Shown here piece by piece: positions 36,740-49,800 of a stretch of DNA of 64,000 bases. The notes under the pieces were generated by a model. It had not been told where the DNA came from, ran no database searches, and worked only from the letters and a program-made list of their open reading frames with translations. Both the position numbers and the translations under genes were made by a program. The DNA is taken from NCBI GenBank assembly GCA_000310025.1, contig FN649742.1:156241-220240 (forward strand), in the 5' to 3' direction. Position 1 is the first letter of the stretch. Each line of letters opens with the position of its first letter. The stretch comes from Ectocarpus siliculosus (taxonomy: Eukaryota > Sar > Phaeophyceae > Ectocarpales > Ectocarpaceae).

Positions 36740-36999
36740 CTTAGTAACAAAATTTAACCGTTGTGCTGTTCGGACATCGATCGCCGCTCTCGCCAATGCG
36801 CTGGTCTTTCACCATCAGGTAGGTGTAGGCAGCGGGCTCTTTGGCGGAGGTGGCTCCGCGGAATTATTCTTAGAATCACGGGGCCCCCTAACGGCGAAGC
36901 CAAAATGCCGGATGCCGGACGCAATGAACAAGTGACAATTGACCTGGAGCAAGAGAATATCACAACGGCACAGAGCCGGGCAAGGGCGCGAAGCGAACC
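36740..36999. promoter_or_regulatory. Putative bidirectional promoter between ATG18 and the kinesin gene
   Basis: Only 260 bp lie between the ATG18 start (minus, 36739) and the kinesin start (plus, 37000). Both starts are well supported because conserved protein follows immediately. The interval contains CCAAT in the context CGCCAATGCG near 36793. No clear TATA box is visible. Confidence 0.5.
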
Positions 37000-39900
37000 A
37001 TGTCTCGCGTGCCACCCCCATCCTCCCGATCCTCCCTGAAGGAGCCCTCGTCTCGCAGGGGCGGCGTACCGCTGAAGGATGTCCTCCAAAGCAGGAGAGC
37101 CTCCAAGACTGCCATGGTGAAGCCCAACCTCAAGCCCACAGCGGAGGCAACAACAACTTCCAACGACGATAACATCAAGGTGTGCGTGCGGATAAGGCCA
37201 CTGAACGAGCGGGAGGAGAGGCACAGCGCAACTCCCGCGTGGGCTTGGAAGGACAACACCATCGCCCAGACCAGCACGGTCTCGAGGAACAGGCAGACGG
37301 GAGGCGTCTTCACGTACGATCACCTGTTTGATCCTGTCAGCAGCACGGAGGAGATCTACGAGAACGCCGTGAGGAGGGTGATACTGGCGACGATGGGCGG
37401 GTTCCACGGGTGAGGTGGTTCATCTCTTCATGCCGGTGTCCGTACTGGTCGATGGGGGTGACTCCGTGGCATTGTTGTGTGTTTCATGTGTCTCGCTGTT
37501 CCCTCAGCCTTGGTAGGAAGTTATTGTTGGAATCTCTCTCTCAACGGCGTCTCTTCTATCAACAACAAGTCGTGTAATAGTACATACCTCATCTTGCACA
37601 CCCGTGTACGCCGCCGCCGCTGCTACCTGCTCCTCCCTTCTACCTGCTGCAGATTAGTAGTGCTTCGAATATTATGGACAGACCGATCTAGAATGGGCCC
37701 GAGAGAACGGGGGAGCTTGAACGCCTGGAATTCGATGACTGCTGTAGCACGGCTCGCCCTGGTTGCTGCGCAATACAACAACGGTTTTTCCCACCGCCTT
37801 TCTGAGAGAACGCCACCGATGCCAGCATCATGGACTATGCTGCTTTTGCACAAAAAAGACTTGGTACCATAGGGCCAAGCTGACGTAATAAAACGTTTTG
37901 CACCTTGCATCACTTCACCCCAATGCTTGGATTTCGCTCTCTCTCTGACACCCACCCATCGCTGCTCTTGTCCGCGTGTGTGTTTTGGTTGTCGGCTTGG
38001 CTTGGCACAGTTCGGTGTTCGCGTACGGACAGACCAGCACGGGGAAAACGCACACCATGCAGGGGACCGAAGACCAGCCGGGAGTGATCCCGCTGGCGAT
38101 CGAGGAGTGCTTCTCATATGTCTCCACCAGCAACGACGACAGGTTTGGCACGCAACCCCTTCGTAGCATACTCGCGTTGATATGTACCATGTACCGCTTT
38201 TTTTGGGCGGGGATGAAGAGATGGGGCAACTGCTGACTGACCAATTTGAAAACACACCCAGCAAGAAACAGAGAGACCCATCGTTGACAGGGGCGGGCGT
38301 GCTGCTTGCCGAGCGTGTGTGGTGTATGGCCGAGTTCCTCCTCGTTGCCATGCACTTCTATTGTAGAAGTAGATGCGGTAAGGAAGAAAAGACGGCCGTT
38401 ATTTTTCGTGTCATCCCGCGAGGATATCTACCACGCATACATACCGTCCCGCTCGTCCATGCGTCGCCAATCGAAACTACGAGCATGCATGGACATCCTC
38501 TAAAAACGAGGCGGGTGCGTATTTTTTTTTCCCATCGTACTCTACATGTTTGGTGGTTGCGCCTGTTGTGGAATTAATTCTATTTCTTCTGTTTGTGGTC
38601 GGCCCTTTTTTTTGTTTTGACGTACATACATACGTTTCGGCCCTTGACTCTTCACCTTTTGTTGCTGCCATTTCCGTTACACAGCGGCAGAGAATATTGT
38701 CGGCTACGGGTGTGTATCTCCAGCGCGGAGAGTACACAGGGCCTGTATCCACAACTCACGATATGAACTATAACTGCTGTAGTCCATGGACGCCTTGCAT
38801 GTTGCGAATATCCGACTGCTGTGCTACGCGAAAAAATGATATCGCACGTGTACATGCGTATGATTATGGTCATAAAGCGTGGGCTAGCCTCGGATCATCG
38901 CAAAGGACCACAACAACGCCGCTGCGCGAATCGTAACTTCATGGACATGCAGGATGGAATATCCGTAGGTTTGAGAAAGGCATGCACTTTTATTGGCTGT
39001 CAAATGCAGCAGCAGAGGCGGTGGCTGTCTTCATAAAACTGTTTTCGAGCCAAAAGCCGTCCGCTCCGTCTTCGAAGACGAAAGGCTTTGTTTTTCGAAC
39101 CAGGAGTTCCATAGCATGCTTTCGCATGTCTTTGTCGTCTTGTTGTTGACGACGACGGCACGACATAGAATAGTTGCCCTCAGTTTGTTTCGATTCTGTT
39201 CCTGTCTCATACAGTGTCGCTACGCTCGAGAAGTCATCATCAAAGCAAGAAGGAGACATCGTAAGGCATCTTAAGGTATCACAAGGAGCACCTCCTTGAC
39301 GAAGTTTCTTTGTCTTCAGTCCGAAACTCGGTATAACATTCAATCGCAACTACAGCGGGCAGCGTTGGCAGGTAAATCTGTTTCCTTGACGAAAAACACG
39401 TAACGGCTCTCATCCCACTTAAACCAAACTTTTAGCACAATATCAACGAGAGAGGCTGATCATTTTTCCAAGACGGATGATGGATGGCCTTCTCGGACCC
39501 CCCGCACGCCNNNNNNNNNNNNNNNNNNNNNNNNNNNNNNNNNNNNNNNNNNNNNNNNNNNNNNNNNNNNNNNNNNNNNNNNNNNNNNNNNNNNNNNNNN
39601 NNNNNNNNNNGCCCCCCCCCCCCCCCCCCCACCCCGTACGCCACTCAAAACCTTTGTAATAGTTGTTGTTGACCCTCCCCCCCCCCCTTATTGGGCCCCT
39701 GTTCACGCCTCCCAAGGGAGTTCCTATTCCGCGTGTCCTACCTCGAGATCTACAACGAGCAGATCAACGACCTCCTCTGCCCGGCGTCAACAATGGCCAA
39801 CGTGCGCATCCTCGAGAGCAAGAAGCTGGGGGTGCAGCTGCAAGGGGTGAAAGAAGAAGTGGTGATTAGTCCTCAGCAAGTGTACGCCCTTATCTCGGCG

Positions 39901-42900
39901 GGAGAGGCTCAGCGACACGTGGGTTCTACGGACGCCAACAAGGTGATTGTTAGGAGTATGAATGTCTCCACCGGCGAGCAGCAACGAACGACAGCTGCGC
40001 ATTGCTGGGTCTCTTGGCTGCCGAACCCCTAGGGTGCCACTTGGAGGATGGAGGAGATTTGCGGCAGTCGTGCTCTCTTGTCTTCTCGGTGTTGTCACGA
40101 ATCTGCAGCCTTTGTGCTTACATAGAGAGCGTCGCGAACGCTGTGGACTTTCTCTGGGTGTCGTCTTGATGTCTGGCGGTGATTCATCCGCTTGAACCCC
40201 CTCCCCCTGCAGAACTCTTCCCGGTCCCACACCATCTTCCGCATGGTGATCGAGAGCCGGAGTCGATCTAGCAAGGGGGGGCGGTCTGTGGTGAGCACAC
40301 TGAGCCTGGTTGACCTGGCGGGGTCGGAGAGCGTGCGACTGGCGAACACGCACGGACAGCGGCAGATTGAGGGGGGTTTCATCAACAAGTCGCTCTTGAC
40401 GCTCGGAAAGGTGGTTAGCATGCTCACGGAGGAAGGTGAGAGGGGAGGAAGAGGGCTTGGCCGATGGTTCCGTACGTGTTTTTTACGTGACGCAGGACGA
40501 GAGCGTGTTATATTGCAGGAAGGGCAGATTGCGGCTATGATAAGCAGTCGAGACGCCAGGCATGTTGGTTAGGCAGGGTTGCACATTCGTTGGTCTCGTG
40601 GTTAGCAGGTATTCATGTAGTCACTCTCTTTTAATAAAGACTGTTTTTTAGGCTGGTTTGCCTTATTAAGAAGATGGGGTGCTGGCGTGGGATACATGCC
40701 CGATGACGAGAAGCACGTTGTCATTGTGTTCAGCGACAAGGCACACCGCTTGCCACCGAACCTTCTCTCTCCTGTCCTTGCCTATTTTGTTGACCTCCCA
40801 CCTTACCGTAACAAACCAGCGGACCGGGGAGGGTACATCCCCTACCGAGATTCCAAGCTGACGCGATTACTCCAGCCAAGTCTCGGCGGTAACGCGAAGA
40901 TAACCATCATTTGCACGGTCACGGGAGCGCTCTTGAGCAGCGATGAAACTCACAATACCCTCAAGTTTGCCAACCGCGCCAAGCGAATGAAGAACCACGC
41001 CGCCATCAACGAGGTTTCCAATGATAAGGTGGGATTATTTGGCGCGTGACCCTGCCGCGTAGGTTGGACCCAGACAGCAGCACGGATATTGGAAGGGCGC
41101 TCAGCAGCGGCCTGAACCGAGTGTACTCTGGGGACAACAGGGTATCGATTTCTGAGGACCCCTGACACTGTAGCCTGGCTGTTTTGTGTGCCTGCAAGGT
41201 TGCTGTTGGCGCTGATGACGTGCCGTCCTTGCCAGCACGCGAACAGTCACGTTTCTGCCACCACACCGGTATGGGGTGCAGTAACCGCAGCGCATCCCAT
41301 TCCTTCTATCTTATGGCGCCCAGTTCCTACTTGAAATCACCGTCGCTCTCTGCTGTAGTTAAGCACGCGTTCAACTACGCAGTTTTTTTGTTGCGATTTG
41401 CCTGAAGTTTTGGTGATGTATTGTCATCATCCTACGTGTTGGTCTGCTCGTGGTTATTGTCTTGTCGTCGCCACAGACTCTCCTGAAGAAGTACGTGGAG
41501 GAGATTGCCGAGCTACGGGAGGAGCTGGCGCGGGCTAAGGTGAGGATGCACGGGGGGACGATGAAGCCCGGCAATTACTACATGTATCCTTTCCTTTTCT
41601 GAACAGGCCGAGGGTTTTGCGGGAAGGGTCGAGCGTGTCAACCTGGCTTCCTCATAGCATACTTGGTTCGAACATGCGGATACGAGGGGATTATTCTCTG
41701 GTATCACGGCGTTGGTCGCTCTCCAGCGTGATTGATATCATGGGACGCGAGTTGTTGGGCATTTTTGTTCTTTGGTAGACGTCTATTAGTGTATTTGGAT
41801 ACGCCGCTCAACTCTGCGTTCCGTCCTTTTCGCGTGTTGACTGCTCTCTTCTCTCTCATGCTGAACCACCGCATCGCACCCAAACAGGAAAAAGCGGAGG
41901 AAGCCGCAGCGTTGCCCCCCGCGATGGCCCGGCTATCAGCGTCCCCACACTCCTCCAACGGGTCTCACTCTGTGAGGACCCCCGGAGGCGGCGAGGGCGG
42001 CGAGAGCGACGTGTTTGATGAGGTGGACGACACCGAGATGCAGCTTCAGAACACCATCACGCACATCGAGCGCCTCATCCTCAGCTCCCGGAAGGTGAAA
42101 AAGCTGGCGCCGGGAGCAGTCGTCTCTGCTGCCACCATCGCGGCGCGAGAGACCGGGGGCCCTTCAGACAGCAGCGGGAGGGAGGACGTGGAGGGCAAGA
42201 AGGCGGGCGGCGGCGGGGGTGCGGGCACGTCGGGTGGGAGCGACGTGGATGAGGGCGACAGAGGTAGTCGATCACGGATACCCCCTAAGATGGACCGCAC
42301 GGACCTGCTCACACGGCGGCAGAGCACGAGCTTCTTCGATACCAAGCCAGTCTTCTCGGCACGAGACTCGTCCAACTCCTTCACCAAGATGTGGAACGGC
42401 GGCGGCGGGGGTACGGGAGGCGGGCTCGGGGCTCTGGGGGAGGAGGGCGGGGGTAAGGGGAGGAGACCAATGACGGCGAGGGCGGCGCAAGCTCGGCGGC
42501 AATCGGACAGATGGGGGTGGAAGGATGACTCGAGGGGGGAAGACGCTCTTGTACGAACACCACCGACTGTGGCGGGTAGTGCCGGGAGTAGCAGCGAGAG
42601 TCCCGCCAACGGGTGAGTGTGAGGGGTGGGTCGGAAGGAATGGATTTACTCGGGGCGTTGCCGTTGTTGACGTGCTTATTTTTATGCTCAGTGATTTCCC
42701 GGGAGATGGTGTCGATTTCTACCCTGCCGGACAGAGCTTTACGTTTAGCCGCGTGGTAGGAAAACTATGCCCTGGCGCCAAATTCTGTCGCAGTTGCTGT
42801 GCTTACAGCTAACAAATTTAAATCTTGATTGACGGCTGCCCGCGTTGTTGCACAACATCTCCTCCTTTGCTGGGTGGCGCTACCCGTGTCTTGCCAAAGG

Positions 42901-44606
42901 CGACCACCGCCACTGGACCTCAAAGCCACGGGGGCGGACACATCGCCAACGCGGATGGGGGGCCTAGGCCTGAGGGCGAAATCCGCCGCCAACTTGCCCA
43001 CGGGCACCGGCAAGGCGGCAGCAGCAGCCGCAGAGCGTGCCTCTAGAGGGGGTTCCGCGGCAGCGTCGCTGGCTGGAGTAGATCTCGAGGAAGAGCTGGA
43101 GCATGTTCATATGGAGCTCAGGACTTTCCTAAATAAAAAGCGGGCGCGGAAGGCGGGGGTGGTGGGAGTTGCACACCAGGAAGGCACCCCGGGGTCGGCG
43201 AGTAAGGGCGGCCAGGTACGTACTTTGTATTATGCGACGCCGTCATTTTTTTGCTCACCTCTGAGTGGGCGACGCCAATATTTGGCTACACAGGGGTTGT
43301 CGAGCGACAGCAGTGGGTTGCTGTTGGCCAAGTTGCTCCTGCTGGTGCTGCTGCAGCCGCCTGTGTTCGAGTAGTGACGCTCGTCCAAAATTATGGCGCA
43401 AAACGCGGTACATCGCGGGGCTCGATGTTAGTAGTTTTCGAAAATACCTGACGCTAAATCTGCAACTTTCGTTCTCGTGTTGTTGTGTACGAAGCCCTGG
43501 GCTGCAGCAACTCTACTATAGTGGTGGCCGAGGTCGAGCTCGCGTCAATTTCGTTCCCGTGTGGGACGGGGTTGGTTTGCCGGTCGGCGAGACTGTCATG
43601 TACTTTTCCGTACGTTACGCGTTAAATAGTCCGACCCCAAGCAAGAAAAAGCAGTCGCTGACGGGCCTCGTCGTCGTCATCGGGAATGTACCTAGTAGTG
43701 CAGTCGAGTACCGTTATCTCAATCGAGTGCTCGCTCGCTCGCGGTAGCCGTGGTACCTGAAAACTAAGGTTGTTGGCATGGACGTGCAAACGCCGTCCAA
43801 GGTGTCTCGTCACGGACATTAATGTCTCGTATTTCGTCTGGTGCTGGACACCGATCGATGTGTTGCGCGTGTCTGGTTGTGCACCTCTTGTACCGTTGTT
43901 AACGCGTCGATTCTTTTCGTGCATGGTGATGGCCTGAAAACAAACTGTGTCCAGGAAGTGGAGGAGCTGCGGCAGAAGCTGCAGGAGGTGGAGATAGGCA
44001 CGGCCTTGTCTCAGGCGGATAGCAACTTCCTGCAGAGGGAGCTCGAGGAAAAGGAGGCTGATATCGGTGAGAAAATCCTGCCCCACAAACGCTGCAGTGT
44101 TGGTGTAGAATGGGCTATTGAGCATGAAAGCCTCCGTGACCAGTATGTGCCCTCAGTAGCACGACGAGCGTGACAACCCCAACAGCCGTGGCGTTTTTTT
44201 CTTGTAATATGACGTGTTGACCGGGCTTGGCTTCACGGTGGTAGCGCCCTCCTGAGTGCCGCGTGTAATTTTTCCCCGTTGGTCTCGGTCAATCCTATCT
44301 CATCATCCTATCCTGTGGTTGGCTTTGTCTCGTTCGTACACGCTCGTTTTTTTACCCACCACCGCCCTCCTTTCCCATCGTTCGCCCACGCGTTGGTGTT
44401 GGTGCTGGTTACGCGCAGCGGAATGCATGGACTTGTTGGAGGAGATGGAGCGACAGCAAAAGGGCCTTTCGGATGAGAACGCGGTCTTGAGGACCGAGAA
44501 CGATTCGTACCTTAGCGAGATCGAACGGCTGTCTGCAATCCTCGCCGCAAGAGAGCAAGAGTTGCTTGATCTCAAGGGCGTCAGCGCGGCAGAAGAGACA
44601 TTCTAG
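37000..44606 (+). CDS. Kinesin-7 (CENP-E-like) motor protein
   Basis: This is a plus-end-directed microtubule motor with an N-terminal head. Ten exons in phase give about 867 residues: 37000-37409, 38011-38142, 39717-39942, 40213-40435, 40820-41028, 41477-41539, 41888-42612, 42900-43215, 43955-44066 and 44419-44606. The motor begins near residue 60 ([14 protein letters not shown]). It carries the P-loop [11 protein letters not shown], the [13 protein letters not shown] strand, switch [12 protein letters not shown], switch [10 protein letters not shown], and the neck-proximal [19 protein letters not shown] and [17 protein letters not shown]. The switch and neck sequences resemble CENP-E/kinesin-7. 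The tail has three coiled-coil segments (41477-41539, 43955-44066, 44419-44606) separated by Gly/Ser-rich linker. An intron with a 100-N gap separates exons 2 and 3, but the protein joins seamlessly (SNDDR/EFLFR), so no coding sequence appears lost. Confidence 0.95.
39511..39610. other. Assembly gap (100 N) in kinesin intron 2
   Basis: Exactly 100 N bases adjoin a run of about 19 C at 39612-39630. The fixed size suggests a scaffold gap of unknown length caused by the homopolymer. The flanks ccccccgcacgcc and ccaccccgtacgcc are similar, so the two sides may overlap and the gap may be zero or negative in length. Confidence 0.9.
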
Positions 44607-44761
44607 AAGGTTCTTCTTGAAAAACATTTTAGAAGAACCTTGTAGAAGAATCTTCTAGAAAGAACCGTCTAGAAGAACCTTATAAGAGAACCCTCTAGAA
44701 GAATCCTTCTGGAATAATAGAAGAACCTTCTGGAAGAAAATCCTGGAAGGAACCTTCTAGT
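44600..44761. repeat. Degenerate tandem array of TTCTAGAAGAACC units (HSE-like)
   Basis: The array begins at the kinesin stop codon and runs about 160 bp. It consists of imperfect 14-20 bp units built from GAA and TTC trinucleotides, including two perfect TTCTAGAA palindromes and several GAAccTTC or GAAtcTTC steps. Alternating nGAAn/nTTCn is the heat-shock-element pattern, but the array could equally be a simple satellite or a folded 3' UTR structure, since complementary units can pair. Confidence 0.75.
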
Positions 44762-45100
44762 TTTGCGGTTCCGAGGCAGGTACCAGTTCCGACGCCAAGA
44801 GCTAAGGCCCGCTCCTGTCTGCCTGGGCAAATTTATTTTTAGAGCGACCGCCGCAGATGTATTTTTTTCGTTTCTCGTCACTCGTCACCTCGGGGGCCCC
44901 GTCGATTATATTTTGTCGCTCTCTTTTATAGCGGCACTAGGTTGCGAGGGCTCCCCTTTGTAGAAGAGGTGGAGAGTTCGGAGGCGGCGCGCGCGCAGGG
45001 GATATTTTTGGGTACATATTTATTGTTTGGATGGTTAGTGACCAGCCCCCCCCCCCGGGAGAGTACGGCCCACGAGTCACACGGCTGTTGTTTGTATCCC

Positions 45101-45135
<35 letters not shown>

Positions 45136-46816
45136 TGTTAGGGGCCATGGCCGGGGACGACGTGGTGCTGGTTCTTGATCTCACCCCCACTGCTTGTGTT
45201 TTACGTTGCTTTTTGGATGGCGGGGGAGCAAGAAGGGGGCGGCGACACAGACAGGCAGATAGACAAGTCTAGGGATTCTGTTTGTCCAAGCCTGTCGTCG
45301 ACCCTCCGGTGTTTTGTGTTGAGTTGTCAGCCGTCGCACTTGTTTGGCGGGCCTTTTCATTCTGTACCATGGTACCATATTTATCCTTTGTCTGGGGCTC
45401 ATGTGTTGAACTCTCAGTGCACGTATGCATATGCGTACGCGTGTTTAGACAAGGCATGCAAGTGGGGGTGGCCCTGCAGACGTTGCAGTGCGGTTAATTG
45501 GGGGATTTTGGCGATGCACGCCACGGCCACACTGCTGTTTGTGGTTTTTCGTGCGTACCCTTGGCGTTTTTTCTTCGCCAAGACAAAACTAACCCTGAAT
45601 GGTAGGAATCGGACGGGTGGACAAGGGGCGATGGTAGTTTGTATGTGGCAGTGCCGCAAGGGCACCGACCGCATTGTCATGGTGACGACGCCTGCCTACT
45701 GAACGCCTCTCGATAGCGGCATAATGCTAACCCGCATCCTTCGTTTGTGCGGCCTTTTGCTTTTTGGAACTCGTCGATTTTTCCGTGTGGAATGGATGGG
45801 CCGTGGGAAGAAGGACGGCCTTGTATGTGAGTTTAAACTGGTGGGCTCGAGAAAATGTTGTGGAATGTGGAGGTCTTCCTTACATCGGCGGGGGGCGCTT
45901 GAAACAGGCCTTGTCGCCAGGGTGTGTCGAGGGAGTTCCACGTTTGACTATTATGTGTACTCTGAGTTGGAACCCAACTGGTTGGTTGTGTTGGTTCTCT
46001 GAAATCGCGTCAGGAAGGTTTAACATTGCCTAGAGATGCCTTCGGTATTATCAAGGGCTTGAAGGAAGTGGATTCCATGGACTTTTCCGGTCGCTGCACA
46101 ATTCTTCGTCTTCCCTGTGTGCCGAGAATTTAACAGCACATGACTTATTATGTTGTCCGAACAAGAAATATCATTTTGTCATATTTTGCAAGCACAACAG
46201 CAGCACCTTTCGCACCGAGCTGATGTCAACTACAGCAGTAGAACGCAGGTTGATGCACTTCCAAACCTGTCGCCGGGAGTTCTCTCGACCATGGATGGGT
46301 GAACGCCGTCGTGCGACTTGACAGGCTCATTTGTGCCGTACTACTTGTACAAGTTTTGTCGCGGCAAGCGTAGTCCTACTGTAGTTTGTTCGTGTACACC
46401 GTAGACTAGCAAATGTGTCCGTTTTGTTTCCCGCTCCCCTAGGAGTAGTGGCATCTTCCCATCGTTTAGTGCGGTCTGGGCTCGCTACAGAAACTCCTAC
46501 ACCTTCTGTCCATGTCGCCTGTACGTTTGTCAGAGAGATTCCCACAAAAAATGCAGCAGAGGCAAGTACCACAACCAAATCACGCAGGACCAGCCCTTGG
46601 GGCGCGCCTTGTGCAGCCAGGACAATCCAAAAGCCTGTCAATCGTCTAAGGAGTAGCCCGTCACTCACCCATCCCCGACGTTCCACCTTCACCCAAACCT
46701 GCTACTGTACAGTACAACGACTAGACACGATCATCAACACGCACCAACTCGCTGCATGTCCTAGGCACCAAAACCTTACAAACGCACACGCACGCGCGAC
46801 ATCGAATACAATAGCA
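44762..46816. other. Convergent intergenic region between the kinesin and the peroxisomal enzyme
   Basis: About 2 kb separate the 3' ends of the two genes. Apart from a CAG microsatellite at about 45103-45134 and a TACAGCAGTA decamer at 46231, I see no conserved coding segment. Open frames on both strands have no family resemblance. Confidence 0.55.
45103..45134. repeat. (CAG)n microsatellite
   Basis: About eleven CAG units lie in the convergent intergenic region after the kinesin gene. Confidence 0.9.
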
Positions 46817-49800
46817 TCAGAGTCGGCTGTTGATGGCCTTGTTGGCATAGTAGGCGGAAACGGTCTGTCCTGTCTCAGCCAGACGCAAGAGCAACGGGCT
46901 GGGCTGCCAGTGCGAAACGTTCGGCAGGAGCTCCTGGTACTTGGCCTGCGCACACCACACGCGGGGTCGAGAATGTAGGAAGGATCAGGTGTCTATTTGC
47001 ATTGGGGTGAACTACAGACACATTAACAGCAAGTATTCCGTGTACTGCTAGTGCACAAGACAACCGCGGCAAGGGTTTTCCGTTTCCGTTTCCGTTTCCG
47101 CATAGGCAACACCGAATTTCATTTGTATGCTAGCGCAAGGTAAGCAAGGCAAACCACCAAGACGCAGCGGTCATTGTGGGTAAGATTGCGGCACTCGCTC
47201 GTTCGCTCCCCGTTGTCTGCGCACGGCGTGTCGCGCCACATCCCATCCCTCCACCAACTTGTTTCCCCGCCCCTGTACCTCGGCACACAACAAACGCTCG
47301 GCTCTACAGCAGCCGCATGAGCTGCCGACTGCGATTGGATGAATTCGGGCTGGCAATTCCATGCATAACAGGTAGTACCATGTAGCAATGAATCACTACT
47401 CACCATCTGCCGGACTAGCGTACGCGCGCCAACCTCGTCCGCCCAAAACATGGGCCCTCCTCTCCAACCGGGCCAGGCGTAGCCGTACACCCACACGACG
47501 TCGATGTCATCGGGGTGCTCAGCAATGCCTTCCTCCAGGCATCGAAAACCTTCGTTGATGAGGGCGTAGAAACAGCGCTCTACGATCTCTTCGGGGGATA
47601 TTTTTCGAGGCCGGCTGAGGCAGATTGGGCCGATGATGAAGGGGGCACGCGGAGCGCGAAAGACCGAGGGAGGGGGGGGAGGGGGCATGAAAAACTATGG
47701 TTGTCAAACAATGTCCGTGATGACGGTATTGCCGGTGAAGCACCGCTGCTGCTATAGGCGTTTGCCGCTCCTCGAAGCATATAGGGTTTTTGAGAGTGCC
47801 GCGGAGGGGAAAAGACAAGGGGGAACGCTTCTGTTCTACCAGTACAGCACAGCACTTCAGGGGGAGCACTTTCGACGTTGCTTCAAGTCGCCTGTCAAAG
47901 AACTGGCCTCCTTTGCCGGGGCAACCAACCTCTTTGCTTCATCTTATGCAAAACCATTCGGCGATATACTCAAGTTCTCGACCGGCTCTCCGATGTGTAC
48001 GTCGCTTTCTTGCATCTATCGAGTGCAATTAGTTTACGACACCGCTCACTTAGAAACGCACGCAACAAAATCATTTTCTGCTGACTTGAACAGACAAGAC
48101 CAGGATAGCCAATATATTAGAGAGGAGAGGCAGGTAGGCAGGCGTGTTTACGAGTGGTCTGTTAGCCTAGGGTGTGGGCCAACGCACAAACCTGCCGGTC
48201 TCCTTTCGATGCGCTTCGATGAGAGCGGCAACCTCCGGCGACGGCAGCGGCTTGCGGCTCCCTTTCTCGTAGTCGTACCAGCCCTTGCCTGTGAGCAGAG
48301 GGGAGAGACGAACGGTTGTTGGCACCAAGCAGCGGACCAAAAGTCCACGAAATCGTAGCGCGCAAATCGATCGCTTACACCAACTACCAGACGAAAAAGG
48401 CGCCAAGACCCGTGGAAAACGCACCATCATGTAGCAACGGGCTGGAAACCACTTCACGCCACGAAACGCTCAAGGTTGGCCACGCTTACCAATCGACGAA
48501 CACGTGATGCTGCTCTAGGCAAGAGCTCGACTCGACACACAGCGAGAAAAGGGACGCACCTGTTTTCTGTCCGTATCGTCCAACCTCCACGAGCTTGTCC
48601 CCCAGAGAGCAGTACCGCTCGTGAGGATTCCGCTTCGCCGGGTCCAGAAGACCCCTCTCCTTCCTAAAGATAGGTACGCACGTAGTCACGGGCGAATGAG
48701 GAAGTGTCATGCACGACCCAGGGCCAACAGCGTCATTATGCCATAACGCCAGTGCCCACTCCAACCAGAACCAGGCACGGACGTGAGAAACGAACCGTGG
48801 AACGTTCCGCCTCGATACCGCAAGAGGCAGAGATATGGCACCCGCCTACACCGATTTTCAAAGCTCGATTGCTCCACAACCAAGCTGAAGCTTGTGCCAA
48901 CACCAAAAACGGTGGTTTTGGAAACATCTCGTCGAGGGCTTTCTGTACACGTGTTGGGCTCTACCCGCACCCCCTTGGTGGTGGTGGAGAATCGAATCGA
49001 GCTTTCAAGGTCGGTCTAGGGGGGATGCCATCTGTCCTCTTCGCCTCTTGCGGTACGGTACGTCCCAAACAAGACCACCCACGAGGCAAGCACAAACATC
49101 TCTCACTTGATGAGGTAAGAGATGTCGTTTCCTGCCACATCCGACATCTCGAGCGGACCCATCCCCATCCCAAAGGCCTTGACCGCCCGGTCCACCTCAA
49201 CCGGAGAGGCCCCCTCTTCCAGCATGAACTCCGTCTCCGCCGTGTACCACTTCAACATGCGGTTCCCCACAAAACCGTCACAGTTTCCGACAAGCACTCC
49301 AACCTAGTTGAGATCACAAAGAAATAGTCGTCAGGGAGGGGGGGGGGTGTACTCATAGTCGTGCATGCCGTAGTCGTTTGACCATTGACCTCGCATCCCT
49401 ACAAAGCCGGGACGGAGCATGCCGGGTTCTCACCGGACCAGGCTCTCACATCACCAAGCGCGAAGCGCCGTGAGGTATTTGGCGAGTCGCATGAAGGGTG
49501 AGCTGCATCCTGCTAAGGGTGTTCGGCATCTTGTGCTTACTTCCTTGCGTACGGATGACAGCTACGTATGGCTTAATTTATTTTCTGGTGCTTTCACTTC
49601 CAGAGACAGTTGTGAGCACTGTGTAACTGCCTCGAGGAAGCTTGACCATTTTAACACAACGTGGTGCGATCATCCCCCGTTGCGCGGAGTGAGGGTTCTC
49701 GCCCGCACAACATGATCTACTCGACCACCATTATGGTTACCGCCAAAAAAAAAAACCGAGGTAAAAAAAAAAAAACGGTAACCTGGTTGCCGAGTTCACG

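Noticed and set aside
36905-37039. Upstream ORF overlapping the kinesin start (begins at 36905)
   Set aside because: It is in a different frame from the motor, has no family resemblance, and may lie partly outside the transcript.
40687-40819. Open frame between kinesin exons that could be an in-frame motor insertion ([13 protein letters not shown]...)
   Set aside because: Its phase does not join the upstream exon, whereas skipping to 40820 restores phase and gives the conserved [17 protein letters not shown] treat it as intron.
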